Shown here piece by piece: positions 1 to 9,067 of a stretch of 64,000 nt of DNA. Under the pieces are notes generated by a model. That model searched no databases and was not told the DNA's origin. It was given only the letters and a program-made list of their open reading frames with translations. The translations under genes were made by a program, and so were the position numbers. Numbering within the stretch: position 1 is the stretch's first letter; each line of letters starts with the position of its first letter. The DNA is from Rhizobiales bacterium 63-22 (GTDB taxonomy: Bacteria; Pseudomonadota; Alphaproteobacteria; Rhizobiales; Rhizobiaceae). The stretch is from positions 274,291 through 338,290 of the forward strand of contig MKVZ01000017.1 in assembly GCA_001898995.1 (NCBI GenBank), read 5' to 3'.

Positions 1-1
1 G

Positions 2-463
2 GCTCTGCGCGACGCGCTGGAACGAGACGGCCACGCCTGCATGACTCTCGATCTCGTACCGGGGCGGAGCCACGCACGCCTTATGGCCGATCTCGGGCGG
101 CAGGATGCGAAACAGAGCTTCGGCAATTATCTGCGCAAGGGCACGGGGCTGACCGGCGTCAAGGCGGCACTGGTTCTGGAATTTTCGCGCGAGAAAGACC
201 CGGAGAAACTGGCGCGCCTTATCAAGGCGCTGCCGGTTCCGCTGCTTCGGGCGCGTCCGATCGCCGAAGCCATATCGTCGGCGGGCGGAATCCGGTGGGA
301 CGAATTCGACGGAAATTGCATGCTGCGCAAATGGCCGGGCGTTTTCGCCTCCGGCGAGATGATCGACTGGGAAGCGCCGACCGGCGGCTATCTGCTCACG
401 GCCTGTTTTGCCATGGGTCGTGCCGCCGCCAGCGGCATGGACCGCTGGCTGGCGACACGGTAG
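2..463 (+). CDS. Flavoprotein, HI0933/BaiN-like NAD(P)/FAD oxidoreductase (3' part)
   Basis: Only the C-terminal ~153 residues lie in the window; the frame is open from base 2, so the gene begins upstream. The tail GEMIDWEAPTGGYLLTACF, followed by a Gly/Ala-rich helix, is the C-terminal FAD-binding segment of the HI0933 (BaiN/YhiN-like) flavoprotein family, in which a GE-x-D-x(5)-GGY pattern contacts the isoalloxazine. The preceding GGIRWDEFD fits the strand leading into it. The family is widespread; a few members reduce bile acids, but most have no proven substrate. The stop is 8 bases from the convergent metE stop, so the two genes converge with almost no spacer. The family call is firm and the reaction is unknown. 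Confidence 0.8.
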   Translation, partial: ALRDALERDGHACMTLDLVPGRSHARLMADLGRQDAKQSFGNYLRKGTGLTGVKAALVLEFSREKDPEKLARLIKALPVPLLRARPIAEAISSAGGIRWDEFDGNCMLRKWPGVFASGEMIDWEAPTGGYLLTACFAMGRAAASGMDRWLATR

Positions 464-471
464 TTTTCGTT

Positions 472-2787
472 TTACGCGGAGCGTAGCGCCTTCGCCGCCG
501 CCACCATATTGACGAGGGCAGGGCGTACTTCTTCCCATTTGCGGGTTTTCAGGCCGCAATCGGGATTGACCCAGAGATGGCTGTCGGAAAGGCGCTCCCG
601 CGCCAGCGATAGCAGATCGGTCATTTCCGCGACCTCCGGCACGCGGGGCGAGTGGATGTCATAGACGCCCGGCCCGATCTCGTTCGGATATTTGAACGCC
701 TTGAACGCATCGAGAAGTTCCATGCGCGAGCGCGACGTTTCGATGGATATCACGTCCGCATCCATGTCGGCGATCGAGTCGATGATATCGTTGAACTCCG
801 AATAGCACATGTGAGTGTGGATCTGGGTCCCGTCGGTCACGCCGCAGGCGCAGATACGGAAACATTCCACTGCCCAGCCGAGATAGGTCTTCCATTCGCT
901 CCGGCGCAGCGGTAGCCCCTCGCGCAGGGCGGCTTCGTCGATCTGTATCATGGCCGCGCCGGCCTTTTCGAGATCGACCACCTCGTCGCGAATGGCCAGC
1001 GCGATCTGGCGGCAGGCCTCGGATCGCGGAATGTCGTCGCGTACGAAGGACCAGTTGAGGATCGTGACCGGGCCGGTCAGCATGCCCTTGACCGGCTTTT
1101 CGGTCAGCGATTGCGCGCGCTGCCACCATTCGACGGTCATGGGTTTCGGACGCGACACGTCGCCGAAAATGATCGGCGGACGGACATAGCGCGAGCCGTA
1201 GCTCTGTACCCAGGCATGACGTGTGAAGGCGAAGCCGGAAAGCTTCTCGCCGAAATATTGCACCATGTCGTTGCGCTCGAACTCGCCATGCACCAGCACG
1301 TCGAGGCCGATTTCCTCCTGCCAGCGGATCGTGGCTTCCATCTCCCCGGTGATGAAGGCATCGTAATCGGCCGCGCTCATTGTGCCCTTGTCATGGGCGG
1401 CGCGAGCCTTGCGCACCTCCGGCGTCTGCGGGAACGAGCCGATGGTCGTGGTGGGGAACAGCGGCAGGCGGAGCTTTTCCCGTTGCAGTTTCGCGCGCGC
1501 GGCGAAGGCGCTCCCGCGGTGCTTCATCGCCTCCGTCACCGTCGCGGCACGCTTTTCCACCGCCGGATCGTGCACCTTGGCGGATGCCTTGCGGACGGCG
1601 ATGGCGTCGCTCGCGGCCTGTAATTGTGGCCGTACCGCATCCTTTCCTGCAGCCAGCGCCTTACCGATCACGGCGATTTCCCCGAATTTCTGCGCCGCGA
1701 AGGCAAGCCAGCTTTTCAGGTCTGGGTCCAGCCCGGTTTCAAGCTCCAGATCGATCGGCACATGCAGGAGCGAGCAGGACGGCGCGATCTCGACCGCCTG
1801 CGGACCACGCTGCTGCACCACCGGCTGAATACGGTCGATGATGGCATCGAGATCGGCGCGCCATATGTTGCGTCCGTCGATAACACCGAGCGACAGAACC
1901 TTGCCGGCATCGAGCTTCGCAGCCACTTCGGCAAGCTGTTCCGGAGCGCGGACGAGGTCGACATGCAGCCCCGCCACCGGCAGGGACACCGCCGTGTCGA
2001 GATTGCCGCCGAGCGCGCCGAAATAGGTGGCGAGCATGATATGGATGCCGGAAACCTGCGACAGCCGCTTGTAAGCCAGTTCATAAGCGGCGAGTTCATT
2101 GGGGATGAGGTCGAGAACCAGTGCCGGCTCATCGACCTGTACCCAGTCCGCGCCGGCGGCGGCGAGCTGCTTGAGCAGGTCCTCATATACTGGCAGCAGT
2201 TTTGGCAGGAGGGCGACTGGATTGAAGCCTTCGGAAGTGGATTTGGCGAGTTTCAGGAATGTCACCGGGCCGAGAATCACTGGGCGCGTATAGATGCCGA
2301 GCGCCTTCGCTTCCAGAAAATGCTCGACAGGTTTGGCGCTCGACAGGCTGAACTGCTGATCGTCGGACAGTTCCGGCACCAGATAATGATAATTGGTGTC
2401 GAACCATTTGGTCATTTCCATCGCCGTCACGCCATGGTGTACGTGGCCGGCGTGGTTGCAGGCGGACGTTTCCGCGCCGCGCGCCATGGCGAAACAGGTC
2501 TCCAGCGAAACGGGACCGCCGGTCCAGCCATAACGGGCCGGAACCGCACCGACCATGGCGACCGTATCCAGCACATGATCGTAAAGTGAGAAATCGTTGG
2601 ATGGGATGCGGGTGATCCCGCGATCGCGCTGCTCCTTCCAGTTGGCTTCGCGAAGCTTGCGGGCGGTTTCCAGAAGATCGGCCGCGTCGGTCATGCCGGA
2701 CCAGAAGGATTCGAGCGCGAATTTGAGTTCGCGATGACGGCCGATACGCGGCACGCCGAGGGTTGCCGTGGCTATGGTGGTGGACAT
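472..2787 (-). CDS. metE: Cobalamin-independent methionine synthase MetE
   Basis: 5-methyltetrahydropteroyltriglutamate-homocysteine methyltransferase, which makes methionine in the cytoplasm without vitamin B12. At 771 residues it has the family's usual length. The catalytic zinc ligands fall where expected: His659 and Cys661 in HTHMCYSEF, Glu683, and Cys744 in NPDCGLK; the spacings of 22 and 83 residues from Cys661 equal those of the E. coli enzyme. The N-terminal half is the usual duplicated barrel. ATG at 2787 is the only sensible start. A cobalamin riboswitch lies about 120 bases upstream on the same strand, so synthesis should fall when B12 is available and a B12-dependent MetH (outside the window) can take over. 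Confidence 0.98.
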   Translation of the reverse strand: MSTTIATATLGVPRIGRHRELKFALESFWSGMTDAADLLETARKLREANWKEQRDRGITRIPSNDFSLYDHVLDTVAMVGAVPARYGWTGGPVSLETCFAMARGAETSACNHAGHVHHGVTAMEMTKWFDTNYHYLVPELSDDQQFSLSSAKPVEHFLEAKALGIYTRPVILGPVTFLKLAKSTSEGFNPVALLPKLLPVYEDLLKQLAAAGADWVQVDEPALVLDLIPNELAAYELAYKRLSQVSGIHIMLATYFGALGGNLDTAVSLPVAGLHVDLVRAPEQLAEVAAKLDAGKVLSLGVIDGRNIWRADLDAIIDRIQPVVQQRGPQAVEIAPSCSLLHVPIDLELETGLDPDLKSWLAFAAQKFGEIAVIGKALAAGKDAVRPQLQAASDAIAVRKASAKVHDPAVEKRAATVTEAMKHRGSAFAARAKLQREKLRLPLFPTTTIGSFPQTPEVRKARAAHDKGTMSAADYDAFITGEMEATIRWQEEIGLDVLVHGEFERNDMVQYFGEKLSGFAFTRHAWVQSYGSRYVRPPIIFGDVSRPKPMTVEWWQRAQSLTEKPVKGMLTGPVTILNWSFVRDDIPRSEACRQIALAIRDEVVDLEKAGAAMIQIDEAALREGLPLRRSEWKTYLGWAVECFRICACGVTDGTQIHTHMCYSEFNDIIDSIADMDADVISIETSRSRMELLDAFKAFKYPNEIGPGVYDIHSPRVPEVAEMTDLLSLARERLSDSHLWVNPDCGLKTRKWEEVRPALVNMVAAAKALRSA

Positions 2788-2796
2788 GATATTGTT

Positions 2797-2818
2797 TACC
2801 CCGATTCAGGTTGGGGCG
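2797..2818 (-). promoter_or_regulatory. Candidate ribosome-site hairpin of the metE leader
   Basis: Read on the minus strand, CCCC (2816-2813) can pair with GGGG (2802-2799) around a ten-base loop. The GGGG sits 11 bases before the metE ATG and is the only Shine-Dalgarno-like run there. Pairing would hide the ribosome site, which is a plausible expression platform for the riboswitch upstream. The stem is short and its use is inferred. Confidence 0.35.
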
Positions 2819-2909
2819 AGGCCATGAGATGCGTGCATGGAAAGCGGCCCCATGAAGAGGCCGGCCAATGCGACACACCGGGACACCCCGCCCGTGGACG
2901 TTGTTTCGT

Positions 2910-3085
2910 CCTGGCAGGTCTCCTGGCTCGCGGGTCGTCGCCTCCATTCGTCTTCCCGGAACGCCCGTTCCAGTGACACAGGTGAATATCGGCTCGCCGC
3001 TTACAGTTGCGGGGGCAGCGCCGGCCTTGTCCTTATCAAGGACGCACCGGCTTCCCTCTTAGCCCCACACGCCGAAAGCGCATGA
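2910..3085 (-). promoter_or_regulatory. Cobalamin (B12) riboswitch upstream of metE
   Basis: On the minus strand the leader carries the hallmark elements of the adenosylcobalamin aptamer in the right order: GGGAAGCCGGTGC, then the B12 box GCCCCCGCAACTGTAAGCGG (about 3016-2997), then a variable helix region, then the 3' signature GAGCCAGGAGACCTGCC ending near 2913. The aptamer ends about 125 bases before metE, which leaves room for an expression platform. metE repression by B12 riboswitches is well established in alphaproteobacteria. The outer boundaries are approximate because the P1 helix was not folded computationally. Confidence 0.95.
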
Positions 3086-3190
3086 GGAACCATGACAGCA
3101 CGCAGTCTGGCGCAAACAGGATTTCATGTCAAGATGACATAAAGAAATGTTTATATCTTTAAATGGTAGTTCGGTATTGGTCTTTGAAAT

Positions 3191-3221
3191 GAAAACGGCC
3201 CGCCGGGAAGGGCGGGCCGCT
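3191..3221 (-). terminator. Intrinsic terminator of nrdJ
   Basis: Inverted repeat CGGCCCGCC / GGCGGGCCG around a six-base loop, followed on the minus strand by TTTTCATTT. It lies 27 bases after the nrdJ stop and upstream of the metE riboswitch, so nrdJ and metE are probably separate transcripts. Confidence 0.8.
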
Positions 3222-3247
3222 ATCATGTCAGGAGATCGCAGAAAGGC

Positions 3248-6200
3248 TTAGCTGCAACCGCTCGTCGCGCCGCAGGTGTCGCATTTCAGGCAGGTGCCGT
3301 TGCGGACCATGGTGAAGTTCTGGCACTCCGAGCAGCTGTCGCCGGTATAGCCCTGCATCATCGACCTGATGCGGCGGTCGGCTTCGAGCTTCTTGGCGGC
3401 GTTGGCGCTTTCCGTGCGGGCGGAGGCGGCGTCGGCCGCTGCCTTGTCGGAGAACAGCTCCGTCGCGCCGGCCGTTTCCGCCTGCTGCTCGGCCTGTTCC
3501 TCATAGTCGCGCTTGAAGGCGGTCGCGCCGTCCGTCACCAGGCCGATGGTCGCCGGGCGCGAGGGTTGCGACGATTTCAGCGCCGTCACGTTGGATGCCT
3601 GCGGGGCCGAGGCGGTCGAGCCCTTGGCCTCGTTGCCGCCGGACGGCGAGGTCGGCACCAGCGTCGGCTTGTAGCCGCGCGTCCAGCCGGTCGAGACCAG
3701 ATTGGTCTTGCCTTCCTTGATGCCCTTGCCCAGCGCCGTGTTGGAGAAGTCGCTGGTGTCGACATGGGCGAGGTCGTTGCGGCCCAGATACGAGACGGCC
3801 AACTCGCGGAACACGTAGTCGATGATCGAGGTCGCGCTCTTGATGGCGTCGTTGCCGATCACCACGCCCGCCGGCTCGAACTTGGTGAAGGTGAAAGCCT
3901 CCACATATTCCTCCAGCGGCACGCCATATTGCAGGCCGAGCGACACGGCGATGGCGAAATTGTTCATCATCGCGCGGAAGGCGGCGCCTTCCTTGTGCAT
4001 GTCGATGAAGATCTCGCCCAAGCGGCCGTCGCCGAATTCGCCGGTGCGCAGATAGACCTTATGGCCGCCGACGACGGCTTTCTGGGTGTAGCCCTGGCGG
4101 CGGTTCGGCAGCTTCTCGCGCTCATGCACGATCTTCTCGACCACCTTCTCGACGATGCGCTCGGTCACCTGCACGGCGCGGGCGGCGGCGGGGGCCTCGA
4201 TCAGCGCCTCGACGGCGTCATCCTCGTCGTCCTCATCGGCGATGAGGGCGGCGTTGAGCGGCTGCGACAGCTTGGAGCCGTCGCGATAGAGCGCGTTGGC
4301 CTTGAGCGCCAGCTTCCACGACAGCATATAGGCGTTCTTGCAGTCCTCGACGGTGGCCTCGTTCGGCATGTTGATCGTCTTGGAGATCGCGCCGGAGATG
4401 AAGGGCTGCGCCGCCGCCATCATGCGGATGTGGCTTTCGACCGAGAGATAACGCTTGCCGACCTTGCCGCAGGGATTGGCGCAGTCGAACACCGGATAGT
4501 GCTCTGGCCTGAGGAAGGGCGCGCCTTCGAGCGTCATCGCGCCGCAGACATGGATATTGGCGGCCTCGATGTCCTTCTTGGCAAAACCGATCGCCGGCAG
4601 CATCTCGAAGGAGAAGTCGTTGAGCTGCTCGTCGGTGAGCTTGAGCACGTCCTTGCAGAAATCCTCGCCCAGCGTCCACTTGTTGAAGGCGAACTTGATG
4701 TCGAAGGCGGATTTGAGTGCTGCGTTGAGCGCCTCGATCTTCTCGTCGGTGAAGCCCTTGGCGCGCAGCGTCGAGGGATTGACGGCCGGGGCCTGATTGA
4801 GATTGCCGTGGCCGACGGCGTAGGCCTCGATCTCGGCGATCTGGCTTTCCGAATAGCCGAGCGTGCGGAGAGCCTCCGGCACGGCGCGGTTGATGATCTT
4901 GAAATAGCCGCCGCCGGCGAGCTTCTTGAACTTCACCAGCGCGAAGTCGGGCTCGATGCCGGTGGTGTCGCAATCCATGACGAGGCCGATCGTGCCGGTG
5001 GGCGCGATGACGGTGGCCTGCGCGTTGCGGTAGCCGTGCTTTTCGCCAAGCGCCAGCGCCTTGTCCCATGCGGCGCGGGCATGCTCGATCAGGGCCTGAT
5101 CCGGGCAATCTTCGGCGATCAGCGCCACCGGGTTGACGGCGAGGCCTTCGTAGCCCTGCTTTTCGCCGTGCGCGGCGCGGCGGTGGTTGCGGATGACGCG
5201 CAGCATATGGGCGGCGTTCGGCTCGTAGCCGGGGAAGGTTCCCAGCTCCTTCGCCATTTCGGCCGAGGTGGCGTAGGCGACGCCGGTCATGATCGCGGTC
5301 AGCGCGCCGCAGATGGCGCGGCCTTCGGTGGAGTCGTAGGGAATGCCGGAGGTCATCAGCAGGCCGCCGATATTGGCGTAGCCGAGGCCGAGCGTGCGGT
5401 ATTCATAGGAGAGGCGGGCGATTTCCTTGGACGGGAACTGCGCCATCATCACTGAGATTTCGAGCACGATGGTCCAGAGCCGCGCCGTATGCTCGTAAGC
5501 CGCGATGTCGAAGGAGCCGTCCTTGTTGCGGTAGGTTAGCAGGTTGATCGACGCCAGATTGCAGGCCGTGTCGTCGAGGAACATATATTCCGAGCACGGA
5601 TTGGAGGCGCGGATCGAACCGGCGGACGGGCAGGTGTGCCAGTCGTTCATGGTGGTGTTGTAGTGCAGGCCCGGATCGGCCGAGGCCCAGGCGGCGTAGC
5701 TGATGCGCTCCCACAGGTCGCGCGCCTTCAGCGTCTTCATCACCTTGCCGTCCTTGCGGGCGGTCAGGTTCCATTCGCCGTCGTTCTCGACCGCGCGCAG
5801 GAACTCGTCCTTGAGCGAGACGGAATTGTTGGAGTTCTGGCCCGAGACGGTGAGATAGGCTTCCGAATCCCAGTCGGTGTCGTAGGTCTTGAACTCGATG
5901 CTGGTGTAGCCCTGACGCGCGAACTGGATCACGCGCTTGACGTAGTTCTCCGGCACCTGATCCTTCTTGGCGGCGCGGACCTCGCGCTTGAGGGAAGGGT
6001 TCTTCGACGGATCGAAGCAGTCATCGTTGTCCGCTTCGCAATTGACGCAGGCCTTCATGATGGCGGTCAGGTGCTTGCGCACGATACGGGAGCCGGTGAC
6101 GAGCGCCGCCACCTTCTGCTCTTCCTTGACCTTCCAGTCGATATATTCCTCGATGTCCGGGTGATCGATGTCGACCACGACCATCTTGGCGGCGCGGCGG

Positions 6201-7030
6201 GTGGTGCCGCCAGACTTGATCGCGCCGGCGGCGCGGTCGCCGATCTTGAGGAAGCTCATCAGGCCCGACGAACGGCCACCGCCGGAAAGCTTTTCACCTT
6301 CGCCGCGCAGATAGGAGAAGTTGGAGCCGGTGCCGGAGCCGTATTTGAACAGGCGCGCCTCGCGCACCCACAGGTCCATGATGCCGCCGTCGTTGACCAG
6401 ATCGTCGGCGACGGACTGGATGAAGCAGGCGTGCGGCTGCGGATGCTCATAGGCCGACTTGGACTTGGTCAGCTTGCCGGTCTGCCAGTCGACATAGAAA
6501 TGGCCCTGACCGGGACCGTCGATGCCATAGGCCCAGTGCAGGCCGGTGTTGAACCATTGCGGGCTGTTCGGCGCGACGCGCTGCGTGGCGAGCATGTAGG
6601 CCAACTCGTCGCGGAAGGTCAGCGCATCGGCTTCCGTGTCGAAATAGCCGCCCTTCCAGCCCCAATAGGTCCAGGTGCCGGCGAGACGGTCGAACACCTG
6701 GCAGGCGTCCATCTCCGAACCGTAGCGCTCCTTTTCGGGCAGGGCCTCGAGCGCGGCCTCGTCGGGGACCGAGCGCCACAGCCATGAGGGGACGCTGTTC
6801 TCCTCGACCTTCTTGAGGCGCGCGGGCACGCCGGCCTTGCGGAAATATTTCTGCGCCAGAATGTCGGCCGCGACCTGACTGAACTGGGCCGGCACGTTGA
6901 TGTTCTCCAGACGGAACACGACGGAGCCGTCGGGATTCTTGATCTCGCTGGTCGCGGTGCGGAAGGCGATCTCCGCGTATGCGGACTGATTCTCTTTCGT
7001 GAAACGGCGTTCGATCTTCATCTGTCCCAT
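3248..7030 (-). CDS. nrdJ: Vitamin B12-dependent (class II) ribonucleotide reductase
   Basis: Adenosylcobalamin-dependent ribonucleoside-diphosphate reductase, making deoxyribonucleotides for DNA synthesis. At 1260 residues it matches the long NrdJ form of alphaproteobacteria. Visible marks are an N-terminal region without an ATP cone, [11 protein letters not shown], the active-site loop SNPCSEYMF with the second reactive cysteine in [10 protein letters not shown], and PTGTIG in the barrel. The extreme C-terminus holds four cysteines of a zinc ribbon (CSECQNF, CLKCDTC) plus a final pair that re-reduces the active site. A second ATG lies three codons in (7021); neither start has a strong ribosome site. 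No nrdAB genes are in the window. Its product needs the cofactor that turns the neighbouring metE down. Confidence 0.97.
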   Translation of the reverse strand: MGQMKIERRFTKENQSAYAEIAFRTATSEIKNPDGSVVFRLENINVPAQFSQVAADILAQKYFRKAGVPARLKKVEENSVPSWLWRSVPDEAALEALPEKERYGSEMDACQVFDRLAGTWTYWGWKGGYFDTEADALTFRDELAYMLATQRVAPNSPQWFNTGLHWAYGIDGPGQGHFYVDWQTGKLTKSKSAYEHPQPHACFIQSVADDLVNDGGIMDLWVREARLFKYGSGTGSNFSYLRGEGEKLSGGGRSSGLMSFLKIGDRAAGAIKSGGTTRRAAKMVVVDIDHPDIEEYIDWKVKEEQKVAALVTGSRIVRKHLTAIMKACVNCEADNDDCFDPSKNPSLKREVRAAKKDQVPENYVKRVIQFARQGYTSIEFKTYDTDWDSEAYLTVSGQNSNNSVSLKDEFLRAVENDGEWNLTARKDGKVMKTLKARDLWERISYAAWASADPGLHYNTTMNDWHTCPSAGSIRASNPCSEYMFLDDTACNLASINLLTYRNKDGSFDIAAYEHTARLWTIVLEISVMMAQFPSKEIARLSYEYRTLGLGYANIGGLLMTSGIPYDSTEGRAICGALTAIMTGVAYATSAEMAKELGTFPGYEPNAAHMLRVIRNHRRAAHGEKQGYEGLAVNPVALIAEDCPDQALIEHARAAWDKALALGEKHGYRNAQATVIAPTGTIGLVMDCDTTGIEPDFALVKFKKLAGGGYFKIINRAVPEALRTLGYSESQIAEIEAYAVGHGNLNQAPAVNPSTLRAKGFTDEKIEALNAALKSAFDIKFAFNKWTLGEDFCKDVLKLTDEQLNDFSFEMLPAIGFAKKDIEAANIHVCGAMTLEGAPFLRPEHYPVFDCANPCGKVGKRYLSVESHIRMMAAAQPFISGAISKTINMPNEATVEDCKNAYMLSWKLALKANALYRDGSKLSQPLNAALIADEDDEDDAVEALIEAPAAARAVQVTERIVEKVVEKIVHEREKLPNRRQGYTQKAVVGGHKVYLRTGEFGDGRLGEIFIDMHKEGAAFRAMMNNFAIAVSLGLQYGVPLEEYVEAFTFTKFEPAGVVIGNDAIKSATSIIDYVFRELAVSYLGRNDLAHVDTSDFSNTALGKGIKEGKTNLVSTGWTRGYKPTLVPTSPSGGNEAKGSTASAPQASNVTALKSSQPSRPATIGLVTDGATAFKRDYEEQAEQQAETAGATELFSDKAAADAASARTESANAAKKLEADRRIRSMMQGYTGDSCSECQNFTMVRNGTCLKCDTCGATSGCS

Positions 7031-7035
7031 CCAAA

Positions 7036-7053
7036 CGTTCTATATATAGTGAC
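7036..7053 (-). promoter_or_regulatory. NrdR-box-like sequence before nrdJ
   Basis: Minus-strand CACTATATATAGAAC resembles one half of an NrdR operator (E. coli type ACACTATATATTGTGT). It ends only 5 bases before the ATG and has no second copy about 31 bases away, which NrdR sites usually have. It could equally be a -10-like AT run. Confidence 0.25.
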
Positions 7054-7290
7054 CCGGCCAGAGCTTTTCAGCCTCGCCCGTCCGCACTGCCTGCTTGCGC
7101 CGCACCTGTTTCCGGCGATCCCCTGCCACAGGCAAAGACGCCTGCGGCCGGCCCTCCGGTTGTTCAGCTTCCGTTTTCGTTTCGCCGCGTCTTGCGAAAG
7201 ACCGGCGGACACGGTTCCCATTACCCCGCCTTCAATGGCGAGTCAGGAACCAACGGGTTGTGAAATGCTTTATCTGGTAAGATAGCATGG

Positions 7291-7318
7291 GCGTAAATAC
7301 TAAATCTAGTATTAACGC
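7291..7318. repeat. 28-bp near-perfect palindrome
   Basis: Arms GCGTAAATACTAAA and TCTAGTATTAACGC match at 12 of 14 pairs, with mismatches only at pairs 5 and 13. It lies about 260 bases upstream of nrdJ in a gene-free stretch. The size and symmetry suit a dimeric regulator site better than a terminator, because no T-run follows on either strand. Confidence 0.6.
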
Positions 7319-7683
7319 CGATAATGCCGATCAATCCATAAGCTTTCACGAAAATACAGCACCTCAAATCGGGGCACGACAAAACCCTGGGCGAAAACCA
7401 CGCAAATCCACGCGTGGCACCCATTACGAACCCGACTTCACGGAAAGAAAGACCGGCTATCAACACGCCCGGTCACGCCACTCACGCAACGATGGCTTCA
7501 TAAAAAACGACTCGTCCGCAGGCGTCAAGAATCAGTTTGCTGCAAACCGTCAACCGCTAGATATTGTATGCCGGCCCGTGTGTTTGAATGTGGATAACGG
7601 GGAGAAGGGCGGGATCGTATAGGTAGCCACCAAACAATGCCGCCGTCCCGAAGGGCAGGAGAAACATATTTGCCGGCTTTGCC

Positions 7684-8166
7684 CTATTCGGCGGCGGCCA
7701 GCCGCGAATCGCCGAAACGGCGCAGGACGTGCTTCAGAGCGACCTCCTCGACGCGCGCGGCGGCTTCGTCCGGAGATACCCACTCGCACAGGCGCTGCTC
7801 GCGCTCCGGCCAGTCCTTTTCCTGTCCGGTGAACCGCACCGCAAAAACCGCAACCGAAAACTGGTTGATGCGCTCCGGCGGCAGATCAAGCTTGGAATAG
7901 TCGTAATAGCCGATCGCCTCGGGCGAGACCTCGCCGCGCACCCCGGCCTCCTCATAGGCCTCGCGCAACGCGGTCTCGGGCAGAGTGCGGCCGACCTGCG
8001 GCCAGCCCTTGGGGATGATCCAGCGCCCGGAGCCGCGGCTGGTAATGACCAGCGTCCTCAGCATGCCGAAATCGCGGCGATACACCAACGCCGCCACCTG
8101 CTGCAAACGGCCGGAGGGCGTCAGAATGCGCTTCTCCTTCGCAACGGGGTGTTTGATGGATGGCAT
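7684..8166 (-). CDS. NUDIX hydrolase
   Basis: 160-residue NUDIX-fold pyrophosphohydrolase. The Nudix box is complete: GRTLPETALREAYEEAGV fits G-x5-E-x7-R-E-x2-E-E-x-G-hydrophobic, with the Glu residues that bind metal. The flanking SGRWIIPKGWP strand is typical of small bacterial members related to DIPP/ApaH-like enzymes acting on dinucleoside or inositol polyphosphates; the true substrate cannot be read from sequence. I start at ATG 8166, preceded by AGAGAAAG. A longer reading from a TTG at 8220 adds 18 unconserved residues. It stands alone between the long gap and the gpt gene. Confidence 0.88.
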   Translation of the reverse strand: MPSIKHPVAKEKRILTPSGRLQQVAALVYRRDFGMLRTLVITSRGSGRWIIPKGWPQVGRTLPETALREAYEEAGVRGEVSPEAIGYYDYSKLDLPPERINQFSVAVFAVRFTGQEKDWPEREQRLCEWVSPDEAAARVEEVALKHVLRRFGDSRLAAAE

Positions 8167-8390
8167 CGGCAAGAGCTTTCTCTGTTCGGTCCACAATGGA
8201 ACGATTCGCCGAAATGACAACCACTTAAACGGGCAACGAATTTGCCGCCGCGCGAAAAGTTCCTGTTTTTATGATAAAATCCGGCCTTGCGGATATTGCC
8301 CGTACACGCCCCGGACAGGCGGCGCATGATTGCAGTTCATAAAAGGGGATTGCGGCGAAACGGTGCCGAAATCGCTTTATCTGTTTCACC

Positions 8391-8433
8391 GCATTTATGC
8401 GACGCCAAATGTTTCCATTTGGCTGCAAAATGC
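8391..8433. repeat. Extragenic bulged hairpin next to gpt
   Basis: GCATTT (8391-8396) pairs with AAATGC (8428-8433), enclosing a perfect inner stem GCCAAATG / CATTTGGC with a TTTC loop. Two bases after its right arm comes the gpt stop codon, which lies inside a GCTTTAG sequence shared with other extragenic palindromes in the window. It may end gpt transcripts, but no T-run follows. Confidence 0.55.
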
Positions 8434-8434
8434 T

Positions 8435-8932
8435 TTAGCCGCGCTTTCCGTCGGCGATGGGTTCCTGATAGGTGAAACCCATGTCCCAGGGGAAATAGAT
8501 CCATGTGTCCTGCGAGACCTCCGTGACGAAGGTGTCGATCAGCGGACGGCCCTTGGGCTTGGCGTAGACGGTGGCGAAATGGGCTCTCGGCATCATTTCG
8601 CGCACCATTGCCGCGGTCTTGCCCGTGTCGGTAAGATCGTCCACGACCAGCACGCCTTCGCCGCCGTTGTCCAGCAGGCCTTCGCCGATACCCTTGAGCA
8701 CCTGCATGTCGCCCTGCGAGCTGTAATCGTGATAGGAAGCGATGCAGACGGTTTCGATCAGCCGGATGCCGAGTTCCCGGCAGATGATCGCAGCCGGCAC
8801 GAGGCCGCCGCGCGTGATGGCGACGATCGCACGCCATTCGCGGCCCATGCCGGAGATGCGCCACGCAAGAGCGCGCGCGTCGCGGTGGAACTGGTCCCAG
8901 GAAACGGGAAAAGCTTTATCGGGCAAGGACAT
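8435..8932 (-). CDS. gpt: Xanthine-guanine phosphoribosyltransferase
   Basis: 165-residue type I phosphoribosyltransferase for purine salvage, transferring ribose-5-phosphate from PRPP to xanthine or guanine. The PRPP loop [14 protein letters not shown] is intact, [10 protein letters not shown] is the conserved N-terminal loop, and [10 protein letters not shown] near the C-terminus is the purine-binding segment of the Gpt family. ATG at 8932 follows GGAG by 7 bases; an upstream frame extension to 9031 is not conserved-looking. E. coli Gpt has 152 residues, so the length is normal. Head-to-tail with a universal stress gene, with a separate ribosome site. Confidence 0.93.
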   Translation of the reverse strand: MSLPDKAFPVSWDQFHRDARALAWRISGMGREWRAIVAITRGGLVPAAIICRELGIRLIETVCIASYHDYSSQGDMQVLKGIGEGLLDNGGEGVLVVDDLTDTGKTAAMVREMMPRAHFATVYAKPKGRPLIDTFVTEVSQDTWIYFPWDMGFTYQEPIADGKRG

Positions 8933-9067
8933 CGAAAGGCTCCGTGAACAACCACCGGCGGGCCGAAGCGTGCCGGGTGATGCTGATAAACGCAAAAAGG
9001 CCGGTCTTGCAAGCCTTCTCATGTGCCTCATGCACGGAAATGGCAGGCAGGACCGGCGATCGCAAGC

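Larger units (their letters stand above)
7031..7683. other. 653-base intergenic region upstream of nrdJ
   Basis: Between the start of nrdJ and the stop of the NUDIX gene I find no convincing gene. The region contains an NrdR-like AT-rich box against the nrdJ start, a near-perfect 28-bp palindrome at 7291-7318 and a short CCACGCGTGG palindrome at 7409-7418. A 111-codon frame (7287-7622) starts inside the big palindrome and has no family features. Base composition falls below that of the flanking genes between about 7260 and 7580. Confidence 0.6.

Noticed and set aside
1624..2589. 321-codon frame antisense to metE
   Set aside because: Fully within metE on the other strand, with composition explained by metE codon use.
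3566..5455. 629-codon frame antisense to nrdJ
   Set aside because: It mirrors nrdJ codons in a GC-rich gene; the product is a repetitive Arg/Gly/Ala/Leu string typical of shadow frames.
7287..7622. 111-codon frame upstream of nrdJ
   Set aside because: It starts inside the 28-bp palindrome, has no clear ribosome site and gives a charged, low-complexity product without family features.
8165..8220. TTG start giving an 18-residue longer NUDIX protein
   Set aside because: ATG 8166 has a better ribosome site and the extra residues do not resemble family sequence.
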